This document shows, piece after piece, positions 6,058 through 7,149 of a stretch of DNA of 7,149 bases (position 1 is its first letter; each line of letters opens with the position of its first letter). The position numbers and the translations under genes were made by a program. Source of the stretch: UBA11524 sp964391995 (lineage in GTDB: Bacteria > Bacillota > Clostridia > Christensenellales > Aristaeellaceae); NCBI GenBank assembly GCA_964391995.1, contig CAYMOM010000102.1, positions 1 to 7,149 on the forward strand, in the 5' to 3' direction. The notes below the pieces were generated by a model. The model did not search any database and was not told the origin of the DNA. It saw only the letters and a program-made list of their open reading frames with translations.

Positions 6058-6085
6058 ATTATACACCGATTGCCGCATTTGTCAA
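6058..6085 (-). promoter_or_regulatory. Promoter of the metal ATPase-methyltransferase operon
   Basis: On the - strand TTGACA (6085-6080) and TATAAT (6063-6058) are both perfect consensus boxes with a 16-nt spacer. An A-rich tract upstream of the -35 box (about 6115-6091 on the + strand, T-rich as written) may act as an UP element. So strong a promoter would be expected to need the adjoining operator to keep it off. Confidence 0.9.
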
Positions 6086-6125
6086 CAGGAAAATGTTTTT
6101 TCTTCTTTCTTTTTGGGTACGGATA

Positions 6126-6134
6126 TGCTATCAT
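6126..6134 (+). promoter_or_regulatory. Possible extended -10 promoter of the MFS gene
   Basis: TG (6126-6127), one base, then TATCAT (6129-6134) forms an extended -10 element with five of six consensus bases. No good -35 box is seen at the proper distance; the region upstream is a pyrimidine tract. Transcription would start near 6141, about 26 nt before the ATG. The metal operator lies about 70 bp upstream, on the far side, so control of this promoter by it is not obvious. Confidence 0.45.
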
Positions 6135-6149
6135 TTGCCCGACCAAACC

Positions 6150-6157
6150 AAAGGAGG
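6150..6157 (+). promoter_or_regulatory. Ribosome binding site of the MFS gene
   Basis: AAAGGAGG lies 9 nt upstream of the ATG at 6167 and supports that start over the GTG that is the next codon. Confidence 0.85.
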
Positions 6158-6166
6158 CATCCGTCC

Positions 6167-7149
6167 ATGGTGCAGCGCATCCGTCAAAGCTATGAGCACA
6201 CCATTTACGCCAGCTATATTGGCTACATCACCCAGGCCATTGTGAACAACTTTGCGCCGCTGCTTTTTCTGACCTTCGCTTCTGATTTCGGCCTGTCACT
6301 GGATCAGATCACGCTGATTACCACCGTTAATTTTCTGGTGCAGCTGTGTGTGGATTTCATCAGCGCCAAGGTGGTGGACCGCATTGGCTACCGTCCCTGC
6401 CTGATGTTTGCCCACGGCGCGGCGGCGCTGGGCCTGCTGGGCCTGGCGGTGCTGCCGAGCATCCTGCCGCCCTATGCGGGCATCATGATTTCCGTGGTGT
6501 TCTACGCCATTGGCGGCGGGCTGATTGAGGTGCTCATCAGCCCGGTGGTGGAGGCCTGCCCCACGGAAAAGAAGGAGGCGGCCATGAGCCTGCTCCATTC
6601 CTTCTACTGCTGGGGGCATGTGTTTGTGGTGCTGGCCAGCACGGGGTTCTTTGCCCTGTTTGGCATTGGCAGCTGGCGGGTGATGGCCTGCCTATGGGCC
6701 CTGGTTCCCCTGGCGAACATTGCCTATTTTGCCCTGGTGCCCATTTACCCCATTGTGGCGGAGAAAGGCAAGCAGCTGTCCATCGGCGGGCTGTTTAAGC
6801 AGAAGGCCTTCTGGCTACTGCTGGTGCTGATGGTTTGCGCCGGCGCGTCCGAGCAGGCCATGAGCCAGTGGGCCAGTGCCTTTGCGGAAAGCGGCCTGCA
6901 CATCAGCAAAACCATGGGTGACCTGGCTGGCCCCTGTGCCTTTGCCACGCTGATGGGCCTGTCCCGCCTGCTGTATGGCAAGTTCAGCGACAGGCTCCCC
7001 CTGCGCAAGTTTATGATGGGCAGCGCCGCGCTGTGCATTGCCTGCTATGTGGTGGCAGCCTTCAGCCAAAGCCCGATGCTGGCGCTGATCGGCTGCGCCC
7101 TGTGCGGCTTTTCGGTGGGCATCTTCTGGCCGGGCACCTTCAGCATGGG
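6167..7149 (+). CDS. Major facilitator superfamily transporter (3' end outside window)
   Basis: The first 327 residues of a multi-pass inner membrane transporter are visible; the frame is open to the window edge. Hydrophobic helices are separated by the two MFS loop-2/3-type signatures: DFISAKVVDRIGYRP (63-77) in the N-terminal half and GKFSDRLPLRKFM (271-283) in the C-terminal half. A central loop rich in Lys and Glu (about 196-213) divides the halves. Membrane residues such as E121, E129 and the E229/Q230 to W235 stretch at the start of the second half recall fucose-permease-like sugar transporters, but the cargo cannot be assigned. The protein probably extends for two or three more helices. 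It is divergent from the metal ATPase and has its own ribosome binding site. No link between the two is shown beyond position. Confidence 0.9.
   Translation, partial: MVQRIRQSYEHTIYASYIGYITQAIVNNFAPLLFLTFASDFGLSLDQITLITTVNFLVQLCVDFISAKVVDRIGYRPCLMFAHGAAALGLLGLAVLPSILPPYAGIMISVVFYAIGGGLIEVLISPVVEACPTEKKEAAMSLLHSFYCWGHVFVVLASTGFFALFGIGSWRVMACLWALVPLANIAYFALVPIYPIVAEKGKQLSIGGLFKQKAFWLLLVLMVCAGASEQAMSQWASAFAESGLHISKTMGDLAGPCAFATLMGLSRLLYGKFSDRLPLRKFMMGSAALCIACYVVAAFSQSPMLALIGCALCGFSVGIFWPGTFSM

Noticed and set aside
4129..6195. A 688-codon open frame on the + strand antisense to the metal ATPase
   Set aside because: Its product is a low-complexity run of Gly, His, Gln and Ala without any domain, as expected opposite a GC-rich gene. 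The - strand frame has every P-type ATPase motif and a good promoter and ribosome binding site.
6045..6245. Short + strand frame across the ATPase promoter into the MFS gene
   Set aside because: It covers promoter and operator sequence, has no ribosome binding site, and is out of frame with the clear MFS start at 6167.

Overview
The window looks like a chromosomal segment of a GC-rich, low-oxygen-type Firmicute, probably class Clostridia. The reasons are the strong AGGAGG-type ribosome binding sites, GTG and TTG starts, Bacillota-like promoters (TTGACA/TATAAT with an A-rich upstream tract) and a gene set typical of gut or rumen Clostridia. The assignment is inferred from style only; there is no rRNA or tRNA gene to confirm it.

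Layout. Positions 1-130 hold two tandem rho-independent terminators on the + strand, presumably ending a gene that lies left of the window. Four genes then run on the - strand, read right to left: a Zn/Cd/Pb-type P-type ATPase (6015-4144), a class I SAM-dependent methyltransferase (4130-3531) 13 nt behind it and so in one operon, a DEAD-box RNA helicase (3400-2219) with its own promoter and a structured leader, and a heparinase II/III-family protein (2050-212). On the right, a divergent MFS transporter (from 6167, + strand) runs off the window. The 6016-6166 gap carries back-to-back promoters. The ATPase promoter has a consensus -10 and -35, and a 12-2-12 inverted repeat of the ArsR/SmtB metal-sensor type directly follows its -10 box. 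This predicts metal-inducible expression of the ATPase and methyltransferase.

The most unusual content is non-coding. Two copies of a roughly 128-nt repeat (131-258 and 2085-2212) lie at the 3' ends of the heparinase and helicase genes, in the same orientation. They align without gaps at about 80% identity by hand count. Each folds into three hairpins, and every difference between the copies inside the stems is compensated by a change in the partner base. The central hairpin has identical arms but an inverted 3-nt loop. The copy behind the heparinase gene overlaps the reading frame and supplies its last residues and stop codon. I see no transposase, CRISPR array, defence system or prophage. 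The five genes themselves belong to known families, although the methyltransferase substrate, heparinase substrate and MFS cargo cannot be told from sequence.
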